DNA of 64,000 nucleotides, from contig OZ007023.1 in NCBI GenBank assembly GCA_963931525.1, positions 310,001 through 374,000 of the forward strand, written 5' to 3'. This stretch comes from Fimenecus sp900545625 (GTDB lineage: Bacteria > Bacillota > Clostridia > Oscillospirales > Acutalibacteraceae). Numbering within the stretch: the first letter of the stretch is position 1; each line of letters opens with the position of its first letter. A model generated the notes under the pieces. It was not told where the DNA came from, ran no database searches, and saw nothing but the letters and a program-made list of their open reading frames with translations. Made by a program: the position numbers and the translations under genes. This document shows, in pieces, positions 53,688 through 61,949 of the stretch.

Positions 53688-53724
53688 GGACGGTTTGTGT
53701 CGTCTCTGACACAAACCGTCCTTT
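53685..53724. terminator. Terminator after the small membrane protein gene
   Basis: A perfect 17-bp stem AAAGGACGGTTTGTGTC/GACACAAACCGTCCTTT with a 6-nt loop lies just beyond the stop at 53757. On the minus strand it runs into a TTTTCAGATTTCAG tail formed by repeat copy C. Confidence 0.88.
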
Positions 53725-53756
53725 ACTTTATTTGCGTATGGTATTTCATCAACCGC

Positions 53757-54566
53757 TTACAGCGTCGTGATGTCCACGTACCACTGCATGCCGATCTTCA
53801 CAAGCGTACAGGTGTAGTCATACGCCTCGCCGTTCGCTGTGTAGCTGTAAGTAACCTCACACACGTCCGCAACGGCGTCCGGCGAAAGGCCGAACCGCTC
53901 GTAGGTCGCGCGCGCCTTGTCGGAGAGCGCATCGCGGTACGCGGCGGTCTCCGCATCGGAGTATTCGCGCGTCACTTCCACCGAAGTCTGCTCGGCGTCC
54001 ACGCCGTTTGCGGCGCTGTAGACGGCCACACTCGCTTCAAAGCAGGTGACAAGGTCATCCTCCACCGCGCTCAGCGCCGGCTCGCCGAACACCTGTTCAT
54101 AAGTCTCGACATATTTTGCCACATACAGCGTCAGCACCGTATCCAGTGTTTTGTCGGTGTTGCTCGCGATGATGTCGGCATAGTACTCGTCCATCACGTC
54201 GGACATCTGATGTTCGAGCGCTCCGAGTTCTTCGGGCGTGCGCTCCGTCGTGCTTTCGCCCTCAGGCAGGACGGGCTTGATGTAATTGTCGCGGAAATAA
54301 TTGCCGAGATACAGGTTTTGGATAAGCGTTGTGTATTTCAGCGAGTTGAAATCGTCCTTGCCCACGACCGCCGAAGTGCAATACTGCTCGGCGACACGCT
54401 CGGGATAGAACATGATGTACCGCGAACGGAAATAGGTCGCGCTCACCGTGACGAGAAATACGATGACCAGGAGGATCGCCACAGCCATATAGCCCTTGTC
54501 AAAGCGCGCGGTGGTCATGTCCTTTTCGACGATCTCTTCCGCCGGTTTTTTTGCTTTCTTCGCCAT
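53757..54566 (-). CDS. Single-pass membrane protein of unknown function
   Basis: This 269-residue protein has a Lys-rich start, a transmembrane helix at about residues 26-48 and an exported domain. That domain has a long helical part and ends in paired beta strands (DVCEVTYSYTANGEAYDYTC, TLVKIGMQWYVDITTL) like those of NTF2-type folds. AGGAGG lies 7 nt before the ATG and the gene starts 2 nt after the GPH transporter gene, so the two are cotranscribed. No named family is recognised. Confidence 0.7.
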   Translation of the reverse strand: MAKKAKKPAEEIVEKDMTTARFDKGYMAVAILLVIVFLVTVSATYFRSRYIMFYPERVAEQYCTSAVVGKDDFNSLKYTTLIQNLYLGNYFRDNYIKPVLPEGESTTERTPEELGALEHQMSDVMDEYYADIIASNTDKTLDTVLTLYVAKYVETYEQVFGEPALSAVEDDLVTCFEASVAVYSAANGVDAEQTSVEVTREYSDAETAAYRDALSDKARATYERFGLSPDAVADVCEVTYSYTANGEAYDYTCTLVKIGMQWYVDITTL

Positions 54567-54568
54567 CC

Positions 54569-56026
54569 TTACGCCTCCTCCCCGTTTGCTGCGGCAAGCG
54601 CACGGCGCTCGGCAAGCTCTTTGGTGATCTTTTCTTTCTTCTTCCCTGTCAGGTCATAGAACAGGATCGGCAGCATCTGCCCGATCACGAAGATCGCGGG
54701 AATGAGCGTATAGATGAGCAGCAGCTTGTTGAGCGTGTCATCCGTCTGCGTTGCATACGCGATGTTCATATCCTGCGACTGCACATAGCCCGACCAGATG
54801 ACCAGTGCCGGCCCGAAGGACTTGGTCAGCGCCGCCGCGACCTTTGAGAAAAAGCCGTAGCCCGCGTAGCAAAGTCCCTCCTGGCGTTTGCCGGTCTTCC
54901 ATTCGATCTCGTCCACGCAGTCGGCAATCATGACGTTCGGCGTCAGATTGGTGTTGCCGTGCTGGAGGCCGACGAAGAAGTTGATGATCAAAAACGGGAT
55001 CATCAGCACGTCGGGGTTGAAGCCGATGACGCGGGAAACGACATACAGGATCGCAAGGCTCGCCGAACCGTACAGGCAGCAGACGATATACACCTTGCGC
55101 GTATCCCACATTTTGAGAAGCTTTTTGACGATCAGCATCCCGACCGCCGTGCCGATGCCCATCGGCAAAAGCAGCCCGAGCTTGAGATCCTTCGAGCCCA
55201 GCATGTAAACGGCTATGTAAATGCTCACCGTGCTGTAAACGCCGCGGCCGAAGCCCGTGAATTTCGTAAGCGAGACCATCAGCAGGTTTTTGTTCGTAAA
55301 CACGAACTTCAGGCTTTCCCACAGGCTGACCTTTTCAGCCGTATAGGGCACGCGCTCGCGGTTGTTCGTGAAGAAGATCATGCCGAACAGCACAAGCCCC
55401 AGCACGCAGACTGCCGTTGAGAGCATAAGGTCAAGGCCCTGCCCTTCCGCAGTCTTGAACTGCTGCTCACCCATGGCGGCTTTCATGATAAAGCCCACGA
55501 CCGGCAGCACCACCAGCCCGCCGGACTGCCCGACGGAGCGGAAGATGCTCGCGATGGAGATTGCGTCGCTGCGCTCCGCCGGATTCGGCGTGCAGCACGC
55601 GCCGAAGCAGTTGGCGGGGCTTTCGACCGCGCAGCTGACAGCCGTATACAGCGAATAGATCACAAACATCCAAACGACCGCGCCGAGGTAGCTGTTGGTG
55701 TTCGGCGCGATGAATACGAGCATCGCAACGACCGCAAGCGGGAGGATGCCGAACCCGATCCACGGGCGGATCTTGCCCCACCTGGTACGCGTGCGGTCCA
55801 CAAGAATACCGATGACCAGCTCGCACGCCGCGCCCACAATGCCTGCCACGCCCGTGACGTAAGGCAGGATATTCATGATGCGCGCCGAGTCGATACCCGT
55901 GCCCTTAAAGGCAAAGTCGTTGAAGAACGTGTAGGAATAGTCCGGCATCCAACCCGTCAAAAGCGCGATGCCGAACAGCCCGATGCCGTAAGTCCAGACC
56001 TCGGACCGTTTCATGTATTTTTTCAT
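54569..56026 (-). CDS. GPH-family MFS transporter
   Basis: This 485-residue protein has twelve membrane helices and the glycoside-pentoside-hexuronide:cation symporter signature near the first loops (GILVDRTRTRWGKIRPWIGFG), so it probably imports a sugar or glycoside with Na+ or H+. The C-terminus is charged and cytoplasmic. ATG 56026 starts the first helix region; an upstream extension lies in the leader. It has a strong promoter and two leader hairpins (CCGAAGC/GCTTCGG at 56043-56059 and 56069-56095). Confidence 0.88.
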   Translation of the reverse strand: MKKYMKRSEVWTYGIGLFGIALLTGWMPDYSYTFFNDFAFKGTGIDSARIMNILPYVTGVAGIVGAACELVIGILVDRTRTRWGKIRPWIGFGILPLAVVAMLVFIAPNTNSYLGAVVWMFVIYSLYTAVSCAVESPANCFGACCTPNPAERSDAISIASIFRSVGQSGGLVVLPVVGFIMKAAMGEQQFKTAEGQGLDLMLSTAVCVLGLVLFGMIFFTNNRERVPYTAEKVSLWESLKFVFTNKNLLMVSLTKFTGFGRGVYSTVSIYIAVYMLGSKDLKLGLLLPMGIGTAVGMLIVKKLLKMWDTRKVYIVCCLYGSASLAILYVVSRVIGFNPDVLMIPFLIINFFVGLQHGNTNLTPNVMIADCVDEIEWKTGKRQEGLCYAGYGFFSKVAAALTKSFGPALVIWSGYVQSQDMNIAYATQTDDTLNKLLLIYTLIPAIFVIGQMLPILFYDLTGKKKEKITKELAERRALAAANGEEA

Positions 56027-56068
56027 GTACGCCTCGCTTCTCCGAAGCCGCGCTTCGGCAGGAAATAG

Positions 56069-56095
56069 AAAAGAGTGTCGCTCGGACACTCTTTT
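56069..56095 (-). promoter_or_regulatory. Hairpin between the lipid kinase gene and the transporter gene
   Basis: An 11-bp stem AAAAGAGTGTC/GACACTCTTTT runs into CTATTTCC on the minus strand. It can terminate the upstream dgk-like transcript, but it also lies within the first 35 nt of the transporter mRNA, because the promoter at 56110-56138 is upstream of it. It may act as an attenuator or a 5' stabiliser. Confidence 0.6.
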
Positions 56096-56109
56096 CCGTT
56101 CAATGTATA

Positions 56110-56138
56110 ATTATAAATCTCATTCGTATAATATGCAA
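56110..56138 (-). promoter_or_regulatory. Promoter of the transporter operon
   Basis: The minus strand reads TTGCAT, 17 bp, TATAAT. Confidence 0.75.
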
Positions 56139-56178
56139 TACACATTTTACACAAATTTTACATTTGCTTTACAGCATT

Positions 56179-57135
56179 TTAACGAGACGTGACCGTTTCC
56201 GGGTCGCGGTCTGCGCCTACGATCTGCTCATACGCCTGTACGTCCGGCACCACGATGCGTATGGCGCCCGGCAGCAGGGTAAACGTGCTTTCCGTCACGT
56301 ATTCGCACTCGCCGTCCACGTTGACTGCGGCGGGTTTTTTACTTTCGATCACCATCTTCTTGCCGCGCACAAACGTGGTAAAATCCCAGCCGAGATGCTC
56401 GCCGCGCTTGTATTTGCCCACCAGGCTTGCGAGCTTGAGCCGACCGAAGTCCTTGCGCACCATCACAAAGTCCAAAAGCCCGTCGTCAGGCACGGCCTTG
56501 GGCGCTCCCTTGTAGCCGCCGCCGTACCAGCGCGCGTTCGCGCAAAGGGCGAAGAGCATTTTGCCCTCGTAGACCTGCTTGTCGTCGATCGTGATGCGGA
56601 ACTCGCTGTTGAGCCGCCGGAACAGGCAGTACACGAGCGAGAGCGTATAGGCAAGCTCCCCGGAAACGCCGGGCAGATGCTTGAAATAGATCTGCTTGGC
56701 GCAGACCTCGGCGTCAAGGCCCATCGAGCACTGGTTGATGGCGACCTGCCCGCCCGCCTGGATCAGATCAAAGCAGCGTGTTTCGCCCTCGACCTGCGCG
56801 CCGATATCATAGAGCTTATCGCTCTTGCCCAAAATGCGTGCGAAATCGTTGCCTGAGCCGAGCGGGATGATGGCGACCTGGGCGTTCGGGTACTTGTATG
56901 CACCGTTGACGACCTCATACAGCGTGCCGTCGCCGCCGCAGGCGTAAAACCGCACCGGTTCGCCCGTCTGCGCGCGCTCGGCGACAAAGCGCTGTCCGTC
57001 GCCGGCCTCGGCGGTTACATAAATTTCATAGGAAAGCTGCGGATGGGCGGCAAAATACGCCTCGATCTCGGGGACGATGCGCGCTTTGGCTTTGCCCTTC
57101 CCTGCGGCAGGGTTCACGATAAAAATATGCTGCAT
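56179..57135 (-). CDS. Diacylglycerol/lipid kinase family protein
   Basis: This 318-residue protein has the DAGK catalytic signature: NPAAGKGKA at the start, YACGGDGTLYEVVNG near residue 80 and IPLGSGNDFARI near residue 97. It is the DgkB/YegS-type soluble lipid kinase, which returns diacylglycerol to phosphatidic acid during lipid or lipoteichoic acid turnover. AAGGAAGG precedes the ATG by about 9 nt. It lies 43 nt after the THUMP methyltransferase gene on the same strand. Confidence 0.9.
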   Translation of the reverse strand: MQHIFIVNPAAGKGKAKARIVPEIEAYFAAHPQLSYEIYVTAEAGDGQRFVAERAQTGEPVRFYACGGDGTLYEVVNGAYKYPNAQVAIIPLGSGNDFARILGKSDKLYDIGAQVEGETRCFDLIQAGGQVAINQCSMGLDAEVCAKQIYFKHLPGVSGELAYTLSLVYCLFRRLNSEFRITIDDKQVYEGKMLFALCANARWYGGGYKGAPKAVPDDGLLDFVMVRKDFGRLKLASLVGKYKRGEHLGWDFTTFVRGKKMVIESKKPAAVNVDGECEYVTESTFTLLPGAIRIVVPDVQAYEQIVGADRDPETVTSR

Positions 57136-57178
57136 GGTTTACACCTTCCTTATGCACAATATGCAGAATTCGGCTTTC

Positions 57179-58294
57179 TTATTTATAATACATATACAAA
57201 CGGCATTTGAGCATACCGTTGTAGAGCTTGCGGCTTTTGTCCGCGCGGCGACCGAACAGCGCTTCAAAATCGGGCTCGGGGCTGATGACGCTGTAGCTGA
57301 AGCCGTGCCGCTGCGGGAACACCCGCCCGAGCGTGCGCAGGATCTCCGCCGCTGCCCGCCGCGTCTGCATGCGTTCCCCGTAGGGCGGGTTCGTCACGAC
57401 CGTGCCGTGCTGTGTTTCGGGAGCGAAGTCCCGCACGTCGGCGCGTGCCAGATGCACGGCTTCCGAAACACCCGCTCGCCGCGCGTTTTCGCGTGCGATC
57501 TCCAAAGCGGCTTCATCGATATCCGAGCCGAACGCCGCAAAATCCGGCGCAGGGCGGATCGCTTCCAGCGCGCGGGCGCGTTCTTCTTTCCAGACCGTTT
57601 CGGGGATCTGTTCAAAACGCTCGGCGGCAAACCGGCGCCGCAGCCCCGGCGCAATATTCTGCGCGAGCATTGCGCCTTCGATCAGGATCGTCCCCGAGCC
57701 GCACATCGGGTCATACAGCGTGTGATACGGGCGAAGCTGAGAGAGCGCGCACATCGCCGCCGCAAGCGTTTCGCGGATGGGCGCTTCGTTCGCCTGCGTG
57801 CGGTAGCCGCGCTTGTACAGCGGTTCGCCCGAGGTGTCCAGATACAGGTCGACGCGGTTTTTGAGGATGGAAAAGCGAAGCTGCCGCCGCGCGCCCGTCT
57901 CCTCAAACCACGAAATACCGTACTTTTCTTTCAATCGTTCGACCGCCGCCTTTTTGATAATGGACTGGCAGTCGCGCACACTGAACAGATCGGAATTCAG
58001 CGTGTGCCCCGCAACGGGGAATGCGTCGTACCGTCCGATCCAGTTTTCCAGCGGCAGGGCGCGCACGCCTTGGAACAGTTCTTCGAAGGTGTGCGCCGTG
58101 AAGCTGCCGAGTACGATGAAGATGCGTTCGGCATACCGCACGCCGAGGTTCGCGCGTGCCAGCACATATTCGTCGCCCGCAAAGCGCACACGCCCGTTTT
58201 CGGCGGCAACCTTTTCTGCGCCGAGCGCTTTGAGTTCCTTGCTGACCAGGCTTTCTAAGCCAAACAGGCACGGCGCGGCAAGCTCCAAATCCAT
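57179..58294 (-). CDS. THUMP-domain class I RNA methyltransferase (RlmL/Trm14-like)
   Basis: This 371-residue enzyme has an N-terminal THUMP/ferredoxin-like part (ELAAPCLFGLESLVSKELKA) and a Rossmann methyltransferase domain with DPMCGSGTILIEGAMLAQNI, GSDIDEAALEIARENA and the catalytic TNPPYGERM. It corresponds to the m2G-forming half of RlmL and acts on 23S rRNA or tRNA guanosine. ATG 58294 follows GGAGG by 8 nt; the in-frame GTG at 58303 overlaps that site. Confidence 0.92.
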   Translation of the reverse strand: MDLELAAPCLFGLESLVSKELKALGAEKVAAENGRVRFAGDEYVLARANLGVRYAERIFIVLGSFTAHTFEELFQGVRALPLENWIGRYDAFPVAGHTLNSDLFSVRDCQSIIKKAAVERLKEKYGISWFEETGARRQLRFSILKNRVDLYLDTSGEPLYKRGYRTQANEAPIRETLAAAMCALSQLRPYHTLYDPMCGSGTILIEGAMLAQNIAPGLRRRFAAERFEQIPETVWKEERARALEAIRPAPDFAAFGSDIDEAALEIARENARRAGVSEAVHLARADVRDFAPETQHGTVVTNPPYGERMQTRRAAAEILRTLGRVFPQRHGFSYSVISPEPDFEALFGRRADKSRKLYNGMLKCRLYMYYK

Positions 58295-58382
58295 AGCGCA
58301 CACCTCCGTTTCTTCTGCCGCTCGCTTCGCAGCCCGCCCTTATGCGCGGGGCAGAGCCGCGAAAGCCGTCGAATCTTCCCTA

Positions 58383-58411
58383 AGTATAAAGGCAGGCTGT
58401 AAAAAAATCAA
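58383..58411 (-). promoter_or_regulatory. Promoter of the methyltransferase gene
   Basis: The minus strand reads TTGATT, 17 bp, TATACT, about 90 nt before the ATG. The rest of the gap 58295-58539 shows only GC-rich short palindromes. Confidence 0.6.
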
Positions 58412-58539
58412 GCCAAATGTTGTTTTTTCTGTCGGTTTGTTGGATTTGCATAAAACGGGCAATTTTGGCAGATCCGGCGTTTGCCCCATACGACAAAGCC
58501 GCCGCTGAGGCGGGCTCGGCGGCGGCGTACACGGCGGTT

Positions 58540-59628
58540 TTATAGTGCGGCGGGCGGGCGCGCGGCGGGCTTCGCGGCAAACAGAGGCTTGTCGATCGCC
58601 CCGGTCAGCTTCTTGAATCCGACGGCAAGCAGCACGGTCGCTGCAAAGCTGAGAAAGACGAACAGGTACACATTCGTCACGCCGAGGCGCTGCAAAATAA
58701 GCATCGGGATGCGCATCAAAATATACATCTCAAACAGGTGCTTTCCGAAGAAAATGAGGATGGGGTTGCACACGTCCAGCTTCATGGTGGCAAACACCAC
58801 CACAAGCCCCATAAACAGATATTTCAGCACATAGAAAGCAAATGCATCCCGCCTGCGGTAATGTACATACAGGAAGATCGCGGTGCACAAAACGAACAGG
58901 ACATACCAAAGCCACTTGTGCTTTTGCAGGGCGCGGTCGATCGCAGGGCGCGCGAGCGAAAACCACAGCCCCAACGGATACAAGAGCACCGTGTCATACC
59001 ACCACGCGCCTTTGATGTCGAACAGCACGGCGATATAGACCCCCGCAAGCGCCGTGACCGCGCAGGCGGCGGGGATATATTTCCCGCGGCTGCCGAAGAC
59101 GGCGAAAGAAAGAACCGTGGCAAGGTACAGCACCAGGACGGCAAAGATGTACCAGTTGCTGTTGCCGACCGCCTCCCAGCCCGTAAACGAGAGCAGGATC
59201 TCGCGCAGGCTGTAATCCTGCAGCGTGCCAAGCGCGGCGTCGAGCGCGATATACAGCAGCACGGCAAGGTCGAAGTGCAGCAAGGTGCGCAGCACACGGT
59301 TTTTCGGCATGGCACGCACATAAGCGGTGCCCTTCTTTTTTATGGACTCCATGACCCCGTAGCCCGAATAAAACAGGAACATCACGACAACGCCCTGTTC
59401 CATTTTCTCCTGCACCCAAAAATACGGTTCGTGCAGCAGCGCGGGGCCCGGGTACGCGGGAATATAGCCGACCACATGGGTCAAAAATACAAGCAAAATA
59501 AAAATGCCCTTCATCGCCGTGGTGCGGTCAAAGTCTAAATAATGTTCGTTGAGCCCGGTAAGCACCGGCCGCGGCAGGCGCAGTTTATAAAAGCAAAGCG
59601 CCGCAACCAGCAGCAGAAAGATCGTCAT
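58540..59628 (-). CDS. Integral membrane acyltransferase family protein
   Basis: This 362-residue protein has about ten membrane helices in the acyltransferase-3/OpgC pattern: DFDRTTAMKGIFILLVFLTHVV with the conserved Arg/His region near residue 50, VVVMFLFYSGYGVMESIKKKG, NSNWYIFAVLVLY and later FFGKHLFEMYILMRIPM. Such enzymes O-acylate surface sugars or peptidoglycan. The substrate is unknown. AAGGGG lies about 9 nt before the ATG. It follows the rpmA terminator and has no clear promoter of its own. Confidence 0.82.
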   Translation of the reverse strand: MTIFLLLVAALCFYKLRLPRPVLTGLNEHYLDFDRTTAMKGIFILLVFLTHVVGYIPAYPGPALLHEPYFWVQEKMEQGVVVMFLFYSGYGVMESIKKKGTAYVRAMPKNRVLRTLLHFDLAVLLYIALDAALGTLQDYSLREILLSFTGWEAVGNSNWYIFAVLVLYLATVLSFAVFGSRGKYIPAACAVTALAGVYIAVLFDIKGAWWYDTVLLYPLGLWFSLARPAIDRALQKHKWLWYVLFVLCTAIFLYVHYRRRDAFAFYVLKYLFMGLVVVFATMKLDVCNPILIFFGKHLFEMYILMRIPMLILQRLGVTNVYLFVFLSFAATVLLAVGFKKLTGAIDKPLFAAKPAARPPAAL

Positions 59629-59655
59629 CTCATATCCCCTTTATGCTTCAAAAGC

Positions 59656-59704
59656 AAAAACGGAACGGCGTGTTCCCGTTTTGTGGTACCGCCGTTCCGT
59701 TTTT
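59656..59704 (-). terminator. Terminator after rpmA
   Basis: A 15-bp stem AAAAACGGAACGGCG/CGCCGTTCCGTTTTT with a long loop lies 19 nt after the rpmA stop. Confidence 0.85.
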
Positions 59705-59723
59705 ATTCCGATTTACTTTGCGC

Positions 59724-60008
59724 TCACTGCTCGAGGGCGTAAACGCTGACCCTTTTGCGGTCCTTGCCCATGCGCTCAAAACGGACGGTGCCGTCCACCT
59801 TTGCGAACAGGGTGTCGTCCGATCCCTTACCGACGTTCTCGCCGGGGTGGATGTGCGTGCCGCGCTGGCGGACGAGAATGTTGCCCGCAAGCACATACTG
59901 CCCGTCGGCGCGCTTGACGCCAAGGCGTTTGGATTCGGAGTCACGGCCGTTCTTGGTCGAGCCCATACCTTTTTTATGCGCAAAAAGCTGAATGTTGACT
60001 TTAAGCAT
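59724..60008 (-). CDS. rpmA: 50S ribosomal protein L27
   Basis: This 94-residue protein begins MLKVNIQLFAHKKGMGSTKN. In Firmicutes the first nine residues are removed by the Prp protease so that the mature N-terminus (starting at or next to AHKKG) can reach the peptidyl-transferase centre; the cleavage sequence is intact here. GRDSESKRLGVKRADGQYV and the rest match L27. It is the last gene of rplU-prp-rpmA. Confidence 0.97.
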   Translation of the reverse strand: MLKVNIQLFAHKKGMGSTKNGRDSESKRLGVKRADGQYVLAGNILVRQRGTHIHPGENVGKGSDDTLFAKVDGTVRFERMGKDRKRVSVYALEQ

Positions 60009-60023
60009 TACAAAGCACCTCTT

Positions 60024-60332
60024 TCATTCCATGGTAATGTAGTCGGGATACTGCGTGTATAGCGCCTGCAAGTGCAGCCGCAGGCCTTCGAGCACTGTCT
60101 GCGCCGCCGGCGCCTCCTTTTCGGAAAGCGAAAGCGAAAGCTTTCCGTCGCGCTCCGAAAGTGCGGGAGAAAGCCCCAGCACCTCGGTGACGGTGTTCGC
60201 CGCCATGTAAACGGCGGAGGAGACCGCCGCACAGACGATATCCTGCCCGCTTTCGGCAAACTGTGCGTGCCCGCGCACGCAAAAGCCCGAAAGCTGCCCG
60301 TTACGGTCTTGCGTAAAACGGATGCGGATCAT
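60024..60332 (-). CDS. prp: Ribosomal-processing cysteine protease Prp
   Basis: This 102-residue enzyme cleaves the N-terminal extension of L27. The catalytic His is in RGHAQFAESGQDIVC and the Cys is the last residue of that run, followed by AAVSSAVYMAANTV, typical of the family (formerly YsxB). It sits between rplU (3-nt gap) and rpmA (15-nt gap), the conserved order in Firmicutes. Confidence 0.95.
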   Translation of the reverse strand: MIRIRFTQDRNGQLSGFCVRGHAQFAESGQDIVCAAVSSAVYMAANTVTEVLGLSPALSERDGKLSLSLSEKEAPAAQTVLEGLRLHLQALYTQYPDYITME

Positions 60333-60335
60333 GCC

Positions 60336-60647
60336 TTACGCGTTGACGGCTGTGATCTCGACCTTCGTATACGGCTGACGATGGCCTTTCTTGCGTTTCT
60401 CGTTCTTCTTGGGCTTGTAGGTGAAGACCGTGACCTTCTTTGCCTTGCCGTTCTTGAGAACCTTGGCGGTCACGCCCGCGCCCTCGACATAGGGCTTGCC
60501 GACCTTCAAGCCGTCATCGGTGGAGACGGCGATCACCTTATCAAAGGTGACTTCGGCGTCCGCTTCCACAGCCAGCTTTTCGACGTACAGAACGTCGCCG
60601 GGCTGGACCTTGTACTGCTTACCGCCGGTTTCGATTACTGCGTACAT
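60336..60647 (-). CDS. rplU: 50S ribosomal protein L21
   Basis: The 103-residue protein begins MYAVIETGGKQYKVQPGDVL and ends with GHRQPYTKVEI, both standard for L21. ATG 60647 has GCAGGG about 7 nt upstream; codons further up belong to the structured leader. It is the first gene of the rplU-prp-rpmA operon. Confidence 0.97.
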   Translation of the reverse strand: MYAVIETGGKQYKVQPGDVLYVEKLAVEADAEVTFDKVIAVSTDDGLKVGKPYVEGAGVTAKVLKNGKAKKVTVFTYKPKKNEKRKKGHRQPYTKVEITAVNA

Positions 60648-60679
60648 AGTTTTTCCCTGCTTTCGATCAGTCTCGCTAT

Positions 60680-60723
60680 GAAAGGTGCAAAACTGCTTGC
60701 TGCGCCGATTGGGCGCACCTTTC
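60680..60723 (-). ncRNA. L21 leader-type structure
   Basis: The 5' leader folds as an outer stem GAAAGGTGC/GCACCTTTC with an inner stem TGCGCCC/GGCGCA, located 33-76 nt before the L21 start. Position and shape fit the L21 leader family of Firmicutes, thought to mediate autoregulation by L21. I could not align it to the family model. Confidence 0.6.
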
Positions 60724-60739
60724 CTATGCGGCACATGGT

Positions 60740-60768
60740 ATTTTACCAAAGTCCGCGCCTTCTGTCAA
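60740..60768 (-). promoter_or_regulatory. Promoter of the rplU-prp-rpmA operon
   Basis: The minus strand reads TTGACA (perfect), 17 bp, TAAAAT. Confidence 0.78.
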
Positions 60769-60803
60769 CCTTTTTTTGCGTTTTGCGCGGGATCGGGCTT
60801 CCG

Positions 60804-61475
60804 TTATTTTACAAATACATATAAGTACAGCGCAAGGAAATGCAGCACAGACCCCGCCAATACAAAGAAGTGGAACACGCTGTGGAAATATTTGTGCTTC
60901 GCGCCGATACCGTATAAAATCGCGCCGAGCGTATACGCCACGCCGCCCGTGATCATCAAATAGGTGCCCGTGCGGTCGAAATGCTCCCAGAGCGTCTTGA
61001 TCGCAACAATGATCATCCAGCCGAGCGCAAGGTATAAGATCATCTGCACAACCTTGGTCTTATTGAACAGCGTCAGCGTGATAGGCACCGCCGCCGCAAC
61101 GACCGCCCACGCCACGCCGAAGATCACCCAGCCGAGCACGGGGCGCACGGGGACGATCACCAGCACCGCGAACGGCGTGATCGTGCCTGCGATCATCGGA
61201 TAGATCATGGCGTGATCCACCAGCCGCATGGCGCGCTTGCCGCGATTCGGGCGCAGGGCGTGGTACACGGACGAGCAGGCATACATGGCAATCATCGTAA
61301 GCCCGTACACAAGGCCCAAAAGCGCATAATCCCACCGTCGCGCGAGGATCGCGCGCACCAAACACAAAATCAGCGCGATTACGGAAAGCCCGCCCCCGAC
61401 CATGTGGGAAATGGAATTGAGCCAGTCCTCGCTGCGCGAATAGCTTGCCAGCTTGATCTTATCGAGATAGCCCAT
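60804..61475 (-). CDS. Hemolysin III family membrane protein (PAQR-like)
   Basis: This 223-residue protein has seven membrane helices and the conserved polar residues of the HlyIII/PAQR family: NSISHMVGGGL, the Ser-x3-His in SSVYHALRP, DHAMIYPMIAGTITPF and the final HSVFHFFVLAGSVLHF. The family may be metal-dependent amidohydrolases; the old name hemolysin has weak support. AAAGGAG lies about 8 nt before the ATG. It stands alone, 36 nt after the rplU promoter region, on the same strand. Confidence 0.92.
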   Translation of the reverse strand: MGYLDKIKLASYSRSEDWLNSISHMVGGGLSVIALILCLVRAILARRWDYALLGLVYGLTMIAMYACSSVYHALRPNRGKRAMRLVDHAMIYPMIAGTITPFAVLVIVPVRPVLGWVIFGVAWAVVAAAVPITLTLFNKTKVVQMILYLALGWMIIVAIKTLWEHFDRTGTYLMITGGVAYTLGAILYGIGAKHKYFHSVFHFFVLAGSVLHFLALYLYVFVK

Positions 61476-61595
61476 TTAAAGGTCTCCTTTCTTGGCGGCT
61501 TTTGCCGCTTCTGTTCCTAAAGTAGACCGTTTTGCAAATTTACGCCACCTACTTTGGGTTGCAGCGCGCAATTTCCCGCAACCGGCGGTTGCGTA

Positions 61596-61949
61596 TTAGA
61601 TGTTAGATGTTAGATACTAGATGCTAGACGTGGGGTAGGAAAGTTTTAAGAAAAGCCGAAAGAGTGCGCATACCGTAGGGCGCGGGCTTGCTCGCGCCGT
61701 CCGTTTTAGATTTTAGAAGTTAGCGTTAGATGTTAGACGTAGTACAGGCAGGTTTTTAGAAAAACCGAAAGCAAGAAAAAGCTGTTTGCCAAACGGACAG
61801 CCGCAAGGACTGTCCCTACAGTTTGTTCCGTTTTTCGTGGGACAGGCGTGAAAGCTATGCCGCTAAGAAGGTTGCGCAGGCTTTTGGCTTTACGCGATAC
61901 CCCCGGTTCCACATCCGGCATCTAGCGTCTAATATCTAATATCTAAAAA
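61596..61949. repeat. Intergenic repeat element, copy D (double)
   Basis: The left array (61596-61635) has the cleanest steps, TTAGATGTTAGATGTTAGAT; the right inverted array is at 61912-61949. A third array lies inside (61703-61742, GTTTTAGATTTTAGAAGTTA and on), so two elements may be nested. The core has GTAGGGCGCGGGCTTGCTCG, CGGACAGCCGCAAGGACTGT and GGTTGCGCAGG, shared in part with copies A-C. A 6-bp hairpin GCAACC/GGTTGC touches the left end. No gene is visible in the 474-bp gap 61476-61949. Confidence 0.7.

Noticed and set aside
61596..61949. CRISPR-like short repeats (TTAGATG arrays)
   Set aside because: The repeats are 7-bp degenerate steps without unique spacers, occur in inverted pairs at element ends, and no cas gene is nearby.
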